Shown here: piece by piece, positions 54,308 through 56,401 of the stretch | Position numbering within the stretch: the first letter of the stretch is position 1 | Layout of the letters: every line of letters begins with the position of its first letter | Source of the DNA: Mycobacterium intermedium | GTDB taxonomy: Bacteria; Actinomycetota; Actinomycetes; Mycobacteriales; Mycobacteriaceae | Direction of reading: 5' to 3' | DNA: 56,401 nt | Assembly: GCF_002086275.1 (NCBI RefSeq) | Contig: NZ_MVHT01000037.1 | Coordinates: forward strand, 1-56,401 | Translations under genes and position numbers: made by a program | Notes under the pieces: model-generated | Databases searched by the model: none | What the model was told of the DNA's origin: nothing | Seen by the model: only the letters and a program-made list of their open reading frames with translations

Positions 54308-54369
54308 CGTGCCTGAATCTCACGAAAGACCGCAACAACGAGAAAGATTCGCTTAGTTCGTGAGGCACG
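54308..54369. promoter_or_regulatory. Interrupted inverted repeat upstream of the topoisomerase pair
   Basis: CGTGCCT (54308-54314) plus CACGAA (54321-54326) pairs with TTCGTG plus AGGCACG (54357-54369), a 13-bp inverted repeat split by a 6-nt insert in the left arm, with a 30-nt loop. A minus-strand -10-like TAACAT lies just to its right (about 54380). It could be an operator or a leader hairpin of the topoN-topoM operon. The rest of the 54039-54451 gap shows no gene. Confidence 0.45.
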
Positions 54370-54451
54370 CCACCGGAATGTTATAGCTTGTCGCGCCGGA
54401 TCAGTGATGACGCGGGGTGACCGCGCGTCGCGCCGTCACGACGGGCGAGCG

Positions 54452-54655
54452 TTACACGGCAATAGCGGCACCGCAGATGCCGCACACCTCGAACTGCCGG
54501 CGCTTCCACCGTGCTACCGGGATGAAAAACACGGAGAGTTGGTTGAACTCCCGCATCCGCGTCCACTGCGTGGTGTTGTGGCAGTGCGGACACGTCCGCA
54601 CATCGCCAGGGCCGAGATACTTCTGTTTTTTGCCGAAGCTGAAGAACAACAACAT
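54452..54655 (-). CDS. Small zinc-ribbon protein
   Basis: 67 aa. Two Cys pairs, CPHC (about residue 22) and CGIC (about 58), flank RMREFNQLSVFFIPV, the layout of zinc-ribbon_15-type proteins. The hydrophobic first residues (MLLFFSFGKKQKYLG) resemble the start of this family. No ribosome binding site is clear. The 54656-54925 stretch upstream holds no gene I can support. Confidence 0.7.
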   Translation of the reverse strand: MLLFFSFGKKQKYLGPGDVRTCPHCHNTTQWTRMREFNQLSVFFIPVARWKRRQFEVCGICGAAIAV

Positions 54656-54925
54656 GGTCAGACCCCGCTGCCCGAGCTACCGAGCCCGAGCTACCGACAC
54701 GTGCTCGTTGGGGACGCAGTGCCGGTCGGTGAGGACGTCGCGAGTGTCGTCGGGATCGGGCGGGATTGAGGACACGTCGGTCACGGTTGCTCCTGGATCA
54801 TTCGACAGCGGCACCTTCCCGGTGAGGTGTGGGCGTCAAGCCGTGGGAAGGTTCGGTGATCGCCGCTTACCCGCAAGCGCTGTGATGAAACCGGTTGCAG
54901 ACCGTCGAGACCGGTGGGCACGCCT

Positions 54926-56401
54926 CTAGCTGATAATCGTGAGTCTGTCGTGGGCACCGTTGGTGAGGTAGACGGCACCGTTGGAGCCGACCACGATATC
55001 GCCCGACATGTCGCCTACGGCGACGGTACCGGTGACGGTGTTGGTAACGGGGTCGATGACCGACAGTGTGTTGCTGCCCAGGTTTGCGACGTAGATGGTG
55101 CCGTCGGGACCGACTGCCACTCCGCCGGGTTGGAGGCCGACCGGGATGGTGGCGGTAATCGCGTGGTTCACCTGGAAGCCCACTTCAGTCGGCGTGATCA
55201 CCAACAGCGTGTTGTTGGCCGAGTCGGTGACGTAGATGGTGCCCGAGTTGTTGACCGCAATGCCGGCAGGGGTGGTGCCTGGGAGGGAGATTGTGTACAA
55301 GCCCAGGTCCGGCATCAACACCGCCACCGAGCTGGTACCCGAATTGGCCACGTAGACGTAGCCATCATTAGGACCGGCCTCGCTAACCGCCACAGCTACC
55401 GGGTTGGCGTCATAGCCCAACCATCTCGGCGCGAATAAGTCGCCGCCGGGCCCGGCTATGTACAGGGAGTCTTCGAAACCGGGTACCTTGGTGATATCGG
55501 TGATGAAGATATAGCCCTCGGAGTTTGCCGCTAAAGCGGTCGGCCATTCGCCGATGGACGTGTGGTAGATGGTGTTGGGGTTAGTGGTGTCAAAGAACGC
55601 GTATGACTGATACGAGTCGCCGACGAAATGGACCCAATCCGTGCCGCCTTGCCCGGTGACGACCACCGCATCGGTGGGTGTGTCACCGCCGAGCGTGTAA
55701 GTCTTGATTACCGTGTTCGTCGCGGGGTCGATCACCGACAGCGTGCCGCTCCCGCTGTTAACGACGTAGATCTTGCCGTCGGGACCGACGGCCAACCCTT
55801 GCGGATTGTCGCCGACGGCGATTGTCGTGCCGCCGCCGCTGCCGGCGCCGCCCACGCCGGCAACTCCGCCAAGACCGCCAAGACCGCCGCTGGTCTGGTA
55901 AGGACCGTATCCTGCCTCGCCCGCCTCCCCGGGTGTGCCCGTGCCTGCGGAGCCGAAGCTCAATCCCGCGCCGCCGGCGCCGCCCGCTGCGCCGGCACCG
56001 CCCTCGCCGCCACTACCAGGGACATATCCGTTGCCTCCAGCGCCGCCGGCGCCGCCGGCGCCACCTGATCCGCCCTGGCCGCCCCGCTCCCATACGCTCG
56101 GGCCGCCGTCGCCCCCGATTCCTCCGTCGCCGCCTCGGCCGCCGTTACCGGCTGCCCCGTGAGCGCCGTTGGCACCGCCCAGCAGGCCGCGTCGCCCCGC
56201 GAGACCGCCGTCTCCTCCCGCACCGCCGTCGCCGCCGGCGCCACCCGAACCACCCTTGCCGCCGACACCGTTGTCGACATTGAGGGCTCCGGGCGCACCT
56301 GGCGCACCTGCAGCGCCGGCTCCCCCGGCCCCGCCGTTACCCATCAAGAGACCGCCGGCGCCGCCACGGCCGCCGGACGGTGCCGCCGTGGCTCCAACGC
56401 C
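54926..56401 (-). CDS. PE_PGRS-like protein with C-terminal beta-propeller (5' end outside window)
   Basis: At least 491 codons are open to the right edge; the N-terminal PE domain lies outside the window, so the PE label is inferred. The first ~185 visible residues are dense Gly-Gly-Ala/Gly-Asn-Gly repeats (GAGGLLMGNGGAGG, GGKGGSGGAGGDGG) typical of PGRS domains. The remaining ~300 residues are YVTN/NHL-like propeller repeats: PQGLAVGPDGKIYVVNSGSG, GTIYVTDSANNTLLVI, GGVAVGPDGTIYVANLGSNT. Several PE_PGRS proteins carry such propellers, exposed at the cell surface. The final repeat ends LTIIS. Confidence 0.82.
   Translation of the reverse strand, partial: GVGATAAPSGGRGGAGGLLMGNGGAGGAGAAGAPGAPGALNVDNGVGGKGGSGGAGGDGGAGGDGGLAGRRGLLGGANGAHGAAGNGGRGGDGGIGGDGGPSVWERGGQGGSGGAGGAGGAGGNGYVPGSGGEGGAGAAGGAGGAGLSFGSAGTGTPGEAGEAGYGPYQTSGGLGGLGGVAGVGGAGSGGGTTIAVGDNPQGLAVGPDGKIYVVNSGSGTLSVIDPATNTVIKTYTLGGDTPTDAVVVTGQGGTDWVHFVGDSYQSYAFFDTTNPNTIYHTSIGEWPTALAANSEGYIFITDITKVPGFEDSLYIAGPGGDLFAPRWLGYDANPVAVAVSEAGPNDGYVYVANSGTSSVAVLMPDLGLYTISLPGTTPAGIAVNNSGTIYVTDSANNTLLVITPTEVGFQVNHAITATIPVGLQPGGVAVGPDGTIYVANLGSNTLSVIDPVTNTVTGTVAVGDMSGDIVVGSNGAVYLTNGAHDRLTIIS

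Noticed and set aside
55820..56401. CRISPR-like or satellite repeat array
   Set aside because: The repeats are in-frame Gly-Gly-Ala/Asn codons of a PGRS domain with no spacers of uniform length.

Overview
The window is chromosomal DNA of a high-GC, slow-growing-type Mycobacterium, most likely a non-tuberculous species. The evidence is a long run of genes in the same order and at nearly the same protein lengths as M. tuberculosis Rv0036c to Rv0058 (maleylpyruvate-isomerase-like gene, MFS, YqgE, mtc28, leuS, MarR, GntR, LLM, Rv0045c-like hydrolase, ino1, PadR, ponA1, rpsF-ssb-rpsR-rplI, dnaB). A PE protein, a PPE protein and a PE_PGRS-like protein are also present. Equivalences to Rv numbers come from memory of gene order, length and sequence, not from a search.

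Layout. (1) 1-8.0 kb: metabolic genes: SMP-30 lactonase, ammonium transporter, metallo-beta-lactamase-fold hydrolase, wax ester synthase/diacylglycerol acyltransferase, GNAT, pirin, acyl-CoA dehydrogenase. (2) 8.0-21.3 kb: a partial type VII secretion (ESX) locus. It starts with whiB5 and a divergent HTH regulator. A NlpC/P60 hydrolase, two DUF4226-type proteins, an EspC-like small protein and a 101-aa protein follow (the Rv0023-Rv0028 set), then a broken gene, a YbaB-like protein, EccB, a one-piece EccC, PE and PPE. EccD, EccE, MycP, EspG and an EsxA/EsxB pair are absent here. A three-copy 56-bp tandem repeat closes the region. (3) 21.3-43.2 kb: the conserved core described above, with one extra short-chain dehydrogenase after leuS. 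(4) 43.2-46.3 kb: dnaB carrying two inteins, preceded by DnaA-box-like sites and a LexA (SOS) box. (5) 46.4-56.4 kb: accessory region with a ribbon-helix-helix-like protein, a serpin, a coupled cluster of WXG100-like proteins plus a small membrane protein, an atypical type II topoisomerase pair (TopoM/TopoN-like), a zinc ribbon, and a PE_PGRS-like protein with a C-terminal beta-propeller that runs off the right edge.

The most interesting part is region 2. The Rv0023-Rv0028 set has no secretion machinery beside it in M. tuberculosis, but here it is contiguous with ESX motor and membrane genes. This suggests it is the accessory half of an incomplete or decayed ESX system under WhiB5 and HTH control. 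No CRISPR array, rRNA, tRNA or intact insertion sequence was recognised.
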